A program made the translations under genes and the position numbers. The notes under the pieces are model-generated. The model did no database searches. It worked only from the letters and a program-made list of their open reading frames with translations, and was not told the origin of the DNA. From NCBI GenBank assembly GCA_001701075.1, contig DAAK01000111.1:4949-46877 (forward strand): a stretch of 41,929 bases of DNA, given 5' to 3'. Shown here piece by piece: positions 6,956 through 15,455 of this stretch (position 1 is the stretch's first letter; the number at the start of each line of letters is the position of its first letter). The stretch is from Bacteroidales bacterium GP3 (GTDB taxonomy: Bacteria; Bacteroidota; Bacteroidia; Bacteroidales; Muribaculaceae).

Positions 6956-8122
6956 ATGTGGAATCTATTTAAACTGACCAACTTATTCTGGCTGCTGTCT
7001 TCTACTTATATCTGGATCACTTCCACCTTCAATCAAGGACCGATTCTGATAGTAGTCAACCTGCTGATGGTAGTATGCTTAGGAATGATGCCTATCAAAT
7101 TCAAATTCGACGCTCTGCTTGGCAGGGTGATGGCGGCAATAATCCTTATTGGCCTATGGTTTCTTTGGATTGATGGCCCGGTAATGGGATTGATCACCAT
7201 CCTGATGTATCTGCCGGTCATTTGGCTGCTGCAACTTCCGTTTGAATACAAGGAGGAATTGCTACGGTTCACTACCAAATGGTATGCCATACTTCTTATT
7301 CCTGCTCTTCTCACATATTGGTTGGCTTTATTCATCAGTTTGCCATCTTTAGGACAGTTTGTGCATCCCAATTATGTGCCTTACACCAATTACGGTTTTT
7401 ACATCAAGACCACTTGGGATACGGGATTCCTCGTCCGCTTCAATGCTTTCTTCCTCGAACCCGGACATCAGGCTCTTCTAAGCACATTTATCCTGATCGC
7501 CAACAGATATCGCTTCAAGACCTGCCCATGGCTTTGGGTGCTCGTGGTCAGTATCATATTCTCTTTCTCTCTTGCCGGGTATCTGCTGGCCACTACTGGC
7601 TACATACTTCTTAAAGTCAACACTGTCATCAAGGCCATGATTGTCGGCGTGATAGGTGCGATGGTCGTTGGATTCGCAATAAACTGGAGTGGTGGCGAGA
7701 ATGCCATGAACGACCTTATTATCAAACGTCTTGAGCAAGATGAAAGCAAGGGCATAAAGGGAAACAACCGAGTCGACCAAAATACCGACCACACTTTTGC
7801 CAAGGCCGTAAAAAACCATGACCTGTGGATGGGCGTGAAAGAAAAGACAAATATGAAGCTTATAGCTGGAGCCGGCTACAAGATTTACATCATCAATTAC
7901 GGGCTGATTGGAGCATTTCTCGCATTGATTCTATATCTCTCCATCATCCCTTCACGGCCCGATTATCGCTATACGATAGCATTCCTGATTGTCTTAATCC
8001 TATGCTTTATGCAAAGGGCCTATCCTGCATGGTATTCCTGGCTGTTCCCTTACGTGACAGGTATATATATTGCCAAAGGAGAAAAAGACCGAAAACGTTT
8101 ACAAGAAGCTGACTCATTATGA
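6956..8122 (+). CDS. Wzy-like polysaccharide polymerase
   Basis: The 388-residue product is almost entirely hydrophobic helices (about ten) with one larger loop, the architecture of O-antigen polymerases and ligases. The motif FNAFFLEPGHQA (from about residue 162) resembles the F-x-EP signature seen in Bacteroidales Wzy proteins. A hydrophilic segment around residues 250-295, after NWSGGENAMNDLIIKR, would be the periplasmic loop. It should join flipped repeat units into chains on the periplasmic side. Position directly after wzx supports this. Sequence conservation in this family is poor, so a ligase-type role cannot be excluded. Its last four bases overlap the start of the acetyltransferase (ATGA). 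Confidence 0.75.
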   Translation: MWNLFKLTNLFWLLSSTYIWITSTFNQGPILIVVNLLMVVCLGMMPIKFKFDALLGRVMAAIILIGLWFLWIDGPVMGLITILMYLPVIWLLQLPFEYKEELLRFTTKWYAILLIPALLTYWLALFISLPSLGQFVHPNYVPYTNYGFYIKTTWDTGFLVRFNAFFLEPGHQALLSTFILIANRYRFKTCPWLWVLVVSIIFSFSLAGYLLATTGYILLKVNTVIKAMIVGVIGAMVVGFAINWSGGENAMNDLIIKRLEQDESKGIKGNNRVDQNTDHTFAKAVKNHDLWMGVKEKTNMKLIAGAGYKIYIINYGLIGAFLALILYLSIIPSRPDYRYTIAFLIVLILCFMQRAYPAWYSWLFPYVTGIYIAKGEKDRKRLQEADSL

Positions 8123-8724
8123 AACGCCGCGCCATAATAATTCTTCTTTTTACTCCACTCTACTTATTCTTCTCAGTCAGAGGCACGAAAATCCTTAGAA
8201 GAGAAGTCAGAGCTTGGCTTAATGTCCTCCCACTCCCCTCGTCTTCGAGCCTCTACATTAATTCAATTGAACTTATGAGCCGGTTTCCTGAGTTCAGGAC
8301 CCTGCTTTATTACAGATATAAGATCAATGAATTCAATCCGATTCGTCGCCTGTATCCCGGACAGATGATGTCGATCAGTTGTCCTGACGTTGGCGAAGGC
8401 CTCGTGATTCAACATGGCTTCGGCACTCGCATAGGTTGCTCCAAAATGGGAAAAGACTGCCAAGTATGGCAAGGTGTCACAATCGGGAAAATCCGGAGTG
8501 GACTTGAAGAGCCACGCCCTATTATCGGCAACAACGTCAAGATATATGCCAACTCTCTTGTACTCGGAGGCGTGACAATCGGCGACAATGTAATCATCGG
8601 AGCTGCCTCAGTAGTGCTTAAGTCGGTGCCGGCAAATTGCACGGTTGTAGGCAGTCCTGCAAGGATAGTGAAACAACGGCAACAAGAACAAAACTTACAC
8701 ACAACCTCGCAAATTGAAGCATAA
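8119..8724 (+). CDS. Hexapeptide-repeat acetyltransferase (CysE/serine acetyltransferase-like)
   Basis: A left-handed beta-helix occupies about residues 85-190 of 201, with hexapeptide steps such as IGCSKMG, VWQGVTIG, IGNNVKIYANSLVLGG and VTIGDNVIIGAAS. It ends in the family-typical VGSPARIVK. The N-terminus holds a hydrophobic stretch (AIIILLFTPLYLFF) that may anchor it to the membrane. Family members use acetyl-CoA to acetylate serine or sugar hydroxyls. In this operon, O-acetylation of a sugar or glycan is more likely than cysteine biosynthesis, but that is inference from context. The start overlaps the polymerase stop by four bases, indicating translational coupling. Confidence 0.8.
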   Translation: MKRRAIIILLFTPLYLFFSVRGTKILRREVRAWLNVLPLPSSSSLYINSIELMSRFPEFRTLLYYRYKINEFNPIRRLYPGQMMSISCPDVGEGLVIQHGFGTRIGCSKMGKDCQVWQGVTIGKIRSGLEEPRPIIGNNVKIYANSLVLGGVTIGDNVIIGAASVVLKSVPANCTVVGSPARIVKQRQQEQNLHTTSQIEA

Positions 8725-8730
8725 TTCTCT

Positions 8731-8738
8731 TAGTTTTG
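8731..8738 (+). promoter_or_regulatory. Possible weak -7 element
   Basis: TAGTTTTG fits TAnnTTTG, but no TTG lies at the right distance upstream. The surrounding 222-base gap (8725-8946) is the largest inside the locus and could hold an internal promoter for the genes from 8947 onward. It also contains a CTCCTT/AAGGAG hairpin (8766-8771 with 8789-8794) without a following T-run. Confidence 0.25.
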
Positions 8739-8946
8739 TCAATTTGGAATTATTATGACAAACGCCTCCTTGTTTTTTCCCTTTGAAAAAGGAGCTCAAC
8801 CATAAGAAAAACATATTAATTTTTTGACGCAAATACAATAAACGACGGAATTTCTACATTATATTATTATGTAAGGGAGGATTCTTCCTATAAATCTATG
8901 AAGTCAAGCCCATCTTCAGAAAAGATTCTCCCTGCAAATAATTAAA

Positions 8947-10023
8947 ATGACAAAAGTTGCTATAATAGGCACTCAAGGTGTCCCTGCAAAATACGGAGGC
9001 TTCGAAAGCCTTGTCGAAAATCTTCTTGGCGATAATTGCCCGGAAGATGTAGAATATACGGTTTTCTGCTCCGGTAAGGATATGCAGGAACATTTGTTGT
9101 ATTACAAAGGGGCTAAACTTAAATATATTCCTCTTAAAGCCAATGGCGTACAATCCGTCCCCTATGATATCCTTTCTCTTTGTAAGGCTCTCAACGGATA
9201 TGATGTAGTGCTTGTGCTCGGAGTCTCCGGATGCCTGTTCTTGCCGGTGTTTTGCTTGCTTAATTCCAAGAAACTCATCATAAACATTGATGGAATGGAA
9301 TATAAGCGCGACAAATGGGGAAAGTTTGCCAAGAAAATCCTGAAGATTTCTGAGGCGATGGCCGTAAAATATGCAGATGTGGTCATCACCGACAATAAGG
9401 CCATACAAAAATACGTGGCTGAGGAATATGGGAAAGAATCAAAATTGATAGCATACGGCGGCGACCACGTGCTCCGGACTCTCCCAGATGAATTTGTAGA
9501 TGCTACCTTAAATAAATATGGCTTGAAAAAGAATCATTACGCAATTGCTGTTTGCCGCATAGAGCCGGAAAACAATTGCGAAATGGTGCTTAATGCTTTC
9601 TCTAAGTCAGACAAGACTTTGGTATATATAGGCAACTGGGACCATAGTGCTTATTCTCAAGAACTTCACGAGAAATATTCCAAGTATCCCAATATCAAGA
9701 TGCTCAATGCAATATATGATCTCGACGTGCTTTATGCCCTTCGCAGCAATGCCGGTTTGTATGTGCATGGACATAGTGCAGGGGGAACAAACCCTTCTCT
9801 CGTGGAAGCAATGTTTTTCGGGATCCCAATTATTTCATACGATGTCGTGTTTAACCGCGCCACTACACAAGATCAAGCCTATTATTTCAAGGGTACCGAT
9901 AGCTTGCTCGAGATTATAAAACGTTCTGATCTTGATGGAACCAGAATGAAGGAGATAGCCGAAAAAAATTATACATGGAAAGCTATTTCTGCTCAATACG
10001 CTAATTTATATAAACAAAAATAG
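8947..10023 (+). CDS. Glycosyltransferase, DUF1972/GT4 type
   Basis: The N-terminus VAIIGTQGVPAKYGGFESLV is the hallmark of the DUF1972 domain found at the start of many rhamnosyl- and related transferases of the GT-B fold. The C-terminal half carries the donor-binding region, including HGHSAGGTNPSLVEAM (about residues 277-292), where the conserved E of the E-x7-E type motif is found. At 358 residues the length is normal. It should be a peripheral cytoplasmic enzyme adding one sugar to the lipid-linked unit. With dTDP-rhamnose genes directly downstream, a rhamnosyltransferase role is a reasonable guess but not shown by the sequence. rmlA begins four bases after its stop. Confidence 0.85.
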   Translation: MTKVAIIGTQGVPAKYGGFESLVENLLGDNCPEDVEYTVFCSGKDMQEHLLYYKGAKLKYIPLKANGVQSVPYDILSLCKALNGYDVVLVLGVSGCLFLPVFCLLNSKKLIINIDGMEYKRDKWGKFAKKILKISEAMAVKYADVVITDNKAIQKYVAEEYGKESKLIAYGGDHVLRTLPDEFVDATLNKYGLKKNHYAIAVCRIEPENNCEMVLNAFSKSDKTLVYIGNWDHSAYSQELHEKYSKYPNIKMLNAIYDLDVLYALRSNAGLYVHGHSAGGTNPSLVEAMFFGIPIISYDVVFNRATTQDQAYYFKGTDSLLEIIKRSDLDGTRMKEIAEKNYTWKAISAQYANLYKQK

Positions 10024-10026
10024 ATT

Positions 10027-10917
10027 ATGAAAGGCATTGTGCTTGCCGGAGGCTCCGGCACCAGACTATACCCGATCACTAAAGGAATCAGTAAGCAGCT
10101 GCTCCCTATTTTTGACAAACCGATGGTCTACTACCCCATCTCTACGCTAATGCTTGCAGGAATCAGAGATATCCTTATCATCTCCACCCCACAGGATCTT
10201 CCGGGATTCCGTCGGCTTCTCGGTGATGGGTCAGACTACGGAGTAAAGTTCTCTTACGCTGAGCAGCCCTCACCCGACGGATTGGCCCAAGCCTTTATAA
10301 TTGGTCGCGAATTCATCGGCAACGACAGTGTATGCCTCGTGCTTGGCGACAATATATTCCATGGCCCAAACTTCGCACATGTACTTAAAGAAGCTGTTGA
10401 TGATGCTGAGCAACGCAATAAAGCAACTGTCTTCGGTTATTGGGTCAACGATCCTGAAAGATACGGCGTGGCAGAATTTGACAAAGAGGGCAATTGCCTA
10501 TCAATAGAAGAAAAACCAGCCAACCCAAAGTCTAATTACGCAGTGGTTGGACTTTACTTCTACCCAAATAAGGTGGTAGATGTAGCTCAGAATATAAAAC
10601 CTTCTGCTCGTGGAGAGCTCGAGATCACCACAGTCAATCAAGAGTTTCTCAAAGATGGAGAGCTCAAGGTCCAGACTCTTCCGAGAGGATTCGCTTGGCT
10701 CGACACCGGAACCCACGATTCCCTTGCTGAAGCTTCTATTTATGTTGAGGTGCTTGAAAAAAGACAGGGACTGAAAATCGGATGTCTTGAAGGGATTGCT
10801 TACAGCCAATATTGGATTTCCAAGGAAAAGCTGCAGGAGCTCGCTAAGCCCATGCTCAAGAATCAATACGGACAGTATCTAATGAAGATTGCAGAAGATG
10901 GAAATTTTAGACACTGA
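10027..10917 (+). CDS. rmlA: Glucose-1-phosphate thymidylyltransferase
   Basis: This enzyme makes dTDP-glucose from glucose-1-phosphate and dTTP, the first step of dTDP-L-rhamnose synthesis. The 296-residue length is typical. The nucleotide-binding signature GGSGTRLYPIT is at residues 8-18, followed by KQLLPIFDKPMVYYP. LGDNIFHG carries the metal-binding aspartate. WLDTGTHDSL near the C-terminus is also typical of RmlA. The gene sits between the DUF1972 glycosyltransferase and rmlC, overlapping the latter by about 20 bases, so the two are tightly coupled. Confidence 0.97.
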   Translation: MKGIVLAGGSGTRLYPITKGISKQLLPIFDKPMVYYPISTLMLAGIRDILIISTPQDLPGFRRLLGDGSDYGVKFSYAEQPSPDGLAQAFIIGREFIGNDSVCLVLGDNIFHGPNFAHVLKEAVDDAEQRNKATVFGYWVNDPERYGVAEFDKEGNCLSIEEKPANPKSNYAVVGLYFYPNKVVDVAQNIKPSARGELEITTVNQEFLKDGELKVQTLPRGFAWLDTGTHDSLAEASIYVEVLEKRQGLKIGCLEGIAYSQYWISKEKLQELAKPMLKNQYGQYLMKIAEDGNFRH

Positions 10918-11452
10918 AATTGAAGGACTTAAGATCATTAAGCCAAAGGTCTTCAACGATGCCAGAGGTTATTTTTTCGAATCGTACTCTAAAAAACTGT
11001 TCGACCATGAAGTGGCCGAAGTAAATTTTGTCCAGGACAACGAGTCATCTTCCTCATATGGAGTGATACGCGGTCTTCATTTCCAGAAGCCACCATATTG
11101 CCAGGCAAAACTCGTAAGATGCGTAAAGGGGAAGGTGCTTGACGTAGCTGTCGACATACGTAAGGGCTCACCCACCTACGGGAAGCATGTGGCCGTGGAA
11201 ATGACCGAAGACAATCATATACAGTTTTTCATCCCTCACGGATTCGCCCATGGGTTTGCAGTGCTGAGCGAAACTGCCATATTCCAGTATAAGTGCGACA
11301 ACTACTATCATCCGGAATCTGACGGCGGCATCTCGCTACTCGACCCAAATCTTGGAATAGACTGGCGCGTAGACCTCGATAAGGCAATCTTATCCGATAA
11401 GGATAAGAGGCATCCTTTATTGGCGGATTTCGACTCTCCATTTATTTTCTGA
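10898..11452 (+). CDS. rmlC: dTDP-4-dehydrorhamnose 3,5-epimerase
   Basis: RmlC catalyses the third step of dTDP-L-rhamnose synthesis, epimerising C3 and C5 of the 4-keto intermediate. The cupin protein of 184 residues shows GVIRGLHFQ with the catalytic histidine, and FFIPHGFAHGF. I choose the ATG at 10898, giving MEILDTEIEGL; the frame also offers a TTG three codons earlier at 10889. Either start lies inside the end of rmlA, so translational coupling is expected. All four rhamnose genes are in this locus, although D and B are separated from A and C. Confidence 0.96.
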   Translation: MEILDTEIEGLKIIKPKVFNDARGYFFESYSKKLFDHEVAEVNFVQDNESSSSYGVIRGLHFQKPPYCQAKLVRCVKGKVLDVAVDIRKGSPTYGKHVAVEMTEDNHIQFFIPHGFAHGFAVLSETAIFQYKCDNYYHPESDGGISLLDPNLGIDWRVDLDKAILSDKDKRHPLLADFDSPFIF

Positions 11453-11471
11453 CCTAATATTCTTCGACGCC

Positions 11472-12626
11472 ATGCCGAAACGTAAGGAAATAAAAGTACT
11501 TTTCGTCACCCATTACAGGGAACTGTTAGGAGCAAATAATTCTCTCTTGCAGCTCATTTTGGAACTTCGTGACATGGGGATTATCCCGACAGTGCTTCTT
11601 CCTGACTATGAGATTCAGGCTGGCAATGACTTGGGTCTTGAACTTGACAAGCATGGCATTGAGCATAGGGAGGCTAAAATCAGATTTGACAAGCATCCCG
11701 ATTGGAAATTGGCTGTAGTAAGCTATTTCCGCACTCTCCTCTTCAGGAAGAGTGCAGCCAACGCAGTCAAAGGTCTTGATTTCGACATCATCCATTCCAA
11801 CTCCAGCACTATCAGCGTCGGTGCATATCTTGCAAGAAAACTCAAAAGGCCTCACGTATGGCACTTGAGAGAATTCGGGAATCTTGATTATGGGTATAAG
11901 ACACCGTTTGGGAAATGGTATCAGAAGATTATGTACGCCGGCAACAACTATTTCATTGCCATATCTGAAAATATAAAAAGACATTTTGAAAATTGGACAG
12001 GATCTCAAGAGATTCGCGTTATATACAATGGCATAAAATCATCACTGAAACGAATGCCAGCAACAACCGGAGTTGTTGAAATATGTATAGTAGGTTTTAT
12101 TCGTCCAGAAAAAGGTCAGATGGAACTGATTGAAGCAATCGATGATCTCGTCAATAAAAGAAATATCCGGAATCTACACGTCACTGTGATAGGCAAGGGC
12201 GACGATTCTTATGAAGAAAAAATCAAGCTTTTCATCAAGGAGCACGACCTTACTGAATTTGTGACAATAGCTGGCAGACGCAACGATGTCCCTGAACTGC
12301 TTACAAAAATGGATATCGGCGTCATGGCTTCTTCTCATGAAGCTTTTGGAAGAGTTACTGTGGAATATATGATGACTGGCCTCGCAGTGGTGGCTTCTGA
12401 TGGCGGTGCCAACAAAGAGATTGTAGAAGATGGCAAGACCGGACTAATCTACAAGGGCGGGAATCCCGTTTCGCTGTCTAATAAACTTGAATTGCTGATT
12501 AAAGACCCAGAATTCAGGGAGAAGATGGCTCATGACGGCCAAATATATGCGGAAGAGAATTTTTCTTCAGAAGCCAATAGCCACGCTATATTTCAACTAT
12601 ACAACGATTTACTGAATTCAAAATGA
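11472..12626 (+). CDS. GT4-family glycosyltransferase
   Basis: A GT-B fold transferase of 384 residues. The N-terminal acceptor domain starts KVLFVTHYRELLGANNSL. The C-terminal donor domain has EICIVGFIRPEKGQ and then SSHEAFGRVTVEYMMTG, the E-x7-E-type motif of GT4 retaining enzymes (about residues 293-309). There is no signal or membrane segment, so it should act at the cytoplasmic face of the inner membrane. Donor and acceptor cannot be read from sequence; GDP-, UDP- and dTDP-sugar users all occur in this family. The stop overlaps the next gene by four bases. Confidence 0.88.
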   Translation: MPKRKEIKVLFVTHYRELLGANNSLLQLILELRDMGIIPTVLLPDYEIQAGNDLGLELDKHGIEHREAKIRFDKHPDWKLAVVSYFRTLLFRKSAANAVKGLDFDIIHSNSSTISVGAYLARKLKRPHVWHLREFGNLDYGYKTPFGKWYQKIMYAGNNYFIAISENIKRHFENWTGSQEIRVIYNGIKSSLKRMPATTGVVEICIVGFIRPEKGQMELIEAIDDLVNKRNIRNLHVTVIGKGDDSYEEKIKLFIKEHDLTEFVTIAGRRNDVPELLTKMDIGVMASSHEAFGRVTVEYMMTGLAVVASDGGANKEIVEDGKTGLIYKGGNPVSLSNKLELLIKDPEFREKMAHDGQIYAEENFSSEANSHAIFQLYNDLLNSK

Positions 12627-13363
12627 AAATATCCGTAGTCACAGTTTGTTTCAATGCCGCCGACCTGATTGAGGAGACAATCAAGTCTGTGGCATGTCAG
12701 ACCTACGGCGATGTGGAATATATCGTAATCGACGGATTGTCGACAGATGGCACGACGGATATTATCAAAAAATATGATACGGAGCTGTCTTATTGGATAA
12801 GCGAAAAAGACAAAGGTATATATGATGCCATGAATAAAGGTATAGAAGCAGCCACTGGCGACTATATCATCTTCATGAATGCCGGCGACAAGTTTGCCGA
12901 CCGAAACGTCCTTGCCAACGTGGCAACTCACCTCGGCAATCATACCGTCGTATCTGGCCACTGGAACAGATGCTATGCCAATGGGAAAGTGAAATCCGCT
13001 TCGCCCAAGGCATTGGAATCTTTTAAGGTGGAAATGCCTATTTGTCATCAAGCCACATTCGTCAGACTTCCTTATCACAAGAAGAATCCATTCGACACAT
13101 CGTTCAGACTTAGTGCCGATTATGATTTCTTCTATAAAGCTTGGAGACACAATGAGTCTTTCAATTATATTGATGAAGTTATTGTAAATTTTCTTGAAGC
13201 TGAGGGAATTTCTACCGATAATATATCAGAATCGGTAATGGAACGGGGAAAAGCATGGAAGGGAGAGAAAAATCTTATCCTTCGCAATTTGAATCTGAAA
13301 TATCAAATTTGCAGAATCAAGACTGTCAAATTCTTAAAATCAATAACACCCTACTCGAGATGA
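12623..13363 (+). CDS. GT2-family glycosyltransferase
   Basis: A compact GT-A fold enzyme of 246 residues. The N-terminus KISVVTVCFNAADLIEETI followed by VEYIVIDGLSTDGT is characteristic of family GT2. A D-x-G-type region (KDKGIYDAMNKGIEAATGDY, then NAGDKF) holds the metal/nucleotide-binding acidic residues at about 70-92. Such inverting transferases often add GlcNAc, galactose or rhamnose; which one is not evident here. It overlaps both neighbours by four bases (ATGA junctions), so three glycosyltransferases in a row are translationally coupled. Confidence 0.88.
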   Translation: MKISVVTVCFNAADLIEETIKSVACQTYGDVEYIVIDGLSTDGTTDIIKKYDTELSYWISEKDKGIYDAMNKGIEAATGDYIIFMNAGDKFADRNVLANVATHLGNHTVVSGHWNRCYANGKVKSASPKALESFKVEMPICHQATFVRLPYHKKNPFDTSFRLSADYDFFYKAWRHNESFNYIDEVIVNFLEAEGISTDNISESVMERGKAWKGEKNLILRNLNLKYQICRIKTVKFLKSITPYSR

Positions 13364-14481
13364 GATTATTAGTCGACTGCCATTGTTTTGACGCCGGCGA
13401 GACACAAGGTCTCAATACCTATATCCGCTGTCTCTACAAATCACTGATATCAATCGCAGATGATATCACATTTGTATTTGCAGCCCAGAATCTTCCGAAC
13501 ATCAAACGACTTTTTGGACATCGAAAGAATATTGAATATGTAAGATTAGGCGATCATTCCAGACTCTATCGCCTGTCGGTAGAATACCCACGCATCATCC
13601 AAAAATATAAAATTGACGTCGCGCATTTTCAATATATTGCTCCTTGGGTAGCCACATGCAAAACGATTGTGACTGTCCACGACATTCTATTTGAAGATTA
13701 CCCTCAATTCTTCCCATTCTCCTACAAAGTATCAAGGCATTTCCTGTTCAAAGAATCAGCAAAACGGGCAAATATGTTGCTGACAGTGTCAGACTATTCC
13801 CGAAAGAGAATTTCTGAAGTATATAATATTCCAGAAAAGGACATATATATCACACATAATGGAGTGAGCAACGATTTCCGTAAGCTGGATACGGAAGCTT
13901 GCGAGAACTATATTAACGAGACATTCGGCATTTCAAACTATATTCTTTACGTAAGCCGCTTTGAACCGCGTAAGAAGCAAGTGACGCTTCTCAGGGCATA
14001 TAAAGAGCTGAGACTCGACCGCAAGGGTGTGGAGCTCGTCTTTATCGGAATCAAATCCATCCCGGACCCTCAATTCGTGCAAGAATATGAAGAATGTAGC
14101 GAGGAACTTAAAAGCCATATCCACATTCTAAATCATGTGCCTTATGCCGAACTCCTTAAGTGGTATGCAGGAGCAAGGCTCTTTGTGTATCCTTCTGAAG
14201 CTGAAGGATTCGGCATTCCTCCTCTTGAAGCCGGTGCTTGCGGTGTCCCAGTGATATGCAACAACAAGACTGCAATGGGCGATTTCACCTTCTTCGGAGA
14301 CAATCTCATTTCGACCGACAATCCGAAGATCCTAAATTCTCGCATTCTCGAACTTCTCGAAGAGGGCAAAAACGAGGAAAAGCTCTCCAAGATCAGAGAA
14401 GATATTTTCCGAAATTATTCGTGGAACATAATAGCTCGCGATTTTTACGATAGATTAAAATCATATTTCCTAAAGAAATGA
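13360..14481 (+). CDS. GT4-family glycosyltransferase
   Basis: The 373-residue protein starts at the ATG at 13360, which overlaps the GT2 stop (ATGA). A longer frame from 13255 would overlap that gene by over 100 bases and adds unrelated residues. The acceptor-domain start is RLLVDCHCFDAGETQGLNTY; the donor domain has YVSRFEPRKKQ and SEAEGFGIPPLEAGACGVPV, the classic GT4 E-x7-E segment. It resembles mannosyltransferases of lipopolysaccharide and capsule clusters, but substrate is inferred only at family level. The last four bases overlap rmlD. Confidence 0.88.
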   Translation: MRLLVDCHCFDAGETQGLNTYIRCLYKSLISIADDITFVFAAQNLPNIKRLFGHRKNIEYVRLGDHSRLYRLSVEYPRIIQKYKIDVAHFQYIAPWVATCKTIVTVHDILFEDYPQFFPFSYKVSRHFLFKESAKRANMLLTVSDYSRKRISEVYNIPEKDIYITHNGVSNDFRKLDTEACENYINETFGISNYILYVSRFEPRKKQVTLLRAYKELRLDRKGVELVFIGIKSIPDPQFVQEYEECSEELKSHIHILNHVPYAELLKWYAGARLFVYPSEAEGFGIPPLEAGACGVPVICNNKTAMGDFTFFGDNLISTDNPKILNSRILELLEEGKNEEKLSKIREDIFRNYSWNIIARDFYDRLKSYFLKK

Positions 14482-15353
14482 ATATTCTGATAACTGGAGC
14501 CAACGGGCAATTGGGCAACTGTATGCGTAACGCTGTCTCCAACAACCATCAACCATCAACCAACAACTATTATTTCACTGATGTTGCCGAACTTGACATC
14601 ACCAATAAGGATGCCGTGAAGAAAGCTGTTGAAGACAACGATATCAATGTCATTGTCAACTGTGCCGCATACACAAATGTGGATAAAGCTGAATCAGACT
14701 CTGAATTTGCTGAGCGCCTGAACGCCAAGGCAGTAAGAAATCTTGCTGATGCTGTAAATGCTAACGATGGAACTCTGATTCATATCTCCACCGACTACGT
14801 CTTCGGGGGATCGCTCGGCAACACGCCGCGCACTGAGAAGGAGCCAACTAATCCCACTGGTGTATATGGGGTGACAAAGCTCCATGGTGAGCAGCAGATT
14901 GAGGAATCCGGTGTAAAGGCTATCATTTTCCGCACTGCATGGCTATATTCGGAATATGGCAAAAACTTCGTGAAGACAATGAAGGAGCTCACTGCAACCC
15001 GTCCTCAACTGAAAGTCGTTTTCGATCAAGTCGGGACCCCGACTTATGCCCAGGATCTTGCAAATGCCATTTTCTCGATTATAGAAAACAGCCAAATGAA
15101 TGGCAATGAAGGCATCTATCATTATTCCAACGAGGGCGTATGCTCATGGTACGACTTCACAAAAGCCATAGCAGAAGCTACAGGCAACACCTTGTGCGAT
15201 ATTCAGCCTTGCCATAGCAATGAATTTCCTTCACCTGTAGTTAGACCCTCTTATTCCGTCCTTGACAAAACCAAATTTAAGGAAACATTCAATTTAAAAG
15301 TACCTTATTGGACCGATTCTTTAAAAAAATGTATCGAAAATCTGCCTAAATAA
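14478..15353 (+). CDS. rmlD: dTDP-4-dehydrorhamnose reductase
   Basis: RmlD performs the last step, NAD(P)H-dependent reduction to dTDP-L-rhamnose. The short-chain dehydrogenase features are GANGQLGN near the N-terminus, NCAAYTNVDKAESD, STDYVFGG and the catalytic YGVTKLHGE (Y-x3-K). Length is normal at 291 residues. An oddity is residues 21-31 (SNNHQPSTNNY): a CAACCAT-type simple repeat (14543-14567) is translated here, between the first beta-alpha unit and the YFTDVAELDI strand, where relatives generally have a shorter loop. The frame is kept, so the enzyme is probably active. The gene overlaps the preceding glycosyltransferase by four bases. Confidence 0.95.
   Translation: MNILITGANGQLGNCMRNAVSNNHQPSTNNYYFTDVAELDITNKDAVKKAVEDNDINVIVNCAAYTNVDKAESDSEFAERLNAKAVRNLADAVNANDGTLIHISTDYVFGGSLGNTPRTEKEPTNPTGVYGVTKLHGEQQIEESGVKAIIFRTAWLYSEYGKNFVKTMKELTATRPQLKVVFDQVGTPTYAQDLANAIFSIIENSQMNGNEGIYHYSNEGVCSWYDFTKAIAEATGNTLCDIQPCHSNEFPSPVVRPSYSVLDKTKFKETFNLKVPYWTDSLKKCIENLPK
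14543..14567. repeat. Simple CAACCAT-type repeat inside rmlD
   Basis: CAACCAT at 14543-14549 and 14550-14556 is followed by CAACCAACAAC at 14557-14567. The 12-mer AACCATCAACCA also occurs in the spacer between wza and cpsB (31892-31903). Confidence 0.8.
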
Positions 15354-15455
15354 TGATTTTTCATGATTTTTTATTTCTATTTTTTTGAAGAATCACTTGA
15401 ATATTTGAGGGAGATTCATAAAATTTGCACATTATACCTAAAATATCTAAACACC

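Noticed and set aside
8766..8794. Hairpin as a terminator after the acetyltransferase
   Set aside because: The CTCCTT/AAGGAG stem has its T-run in the loop, not after the stem.
8896..9408. 170-codon frame antisense to the DUF1972 glycosyltransferase
   Set aside because: Overlaps a well-supported gene and shows no family features.
15363..15455. 31-residue extension of the HexNAc dehydrogenase
   Set aside because: The added residues are encoded by an A/T-rich spacer and do not belong to the family; the ATG at 15456 is better.
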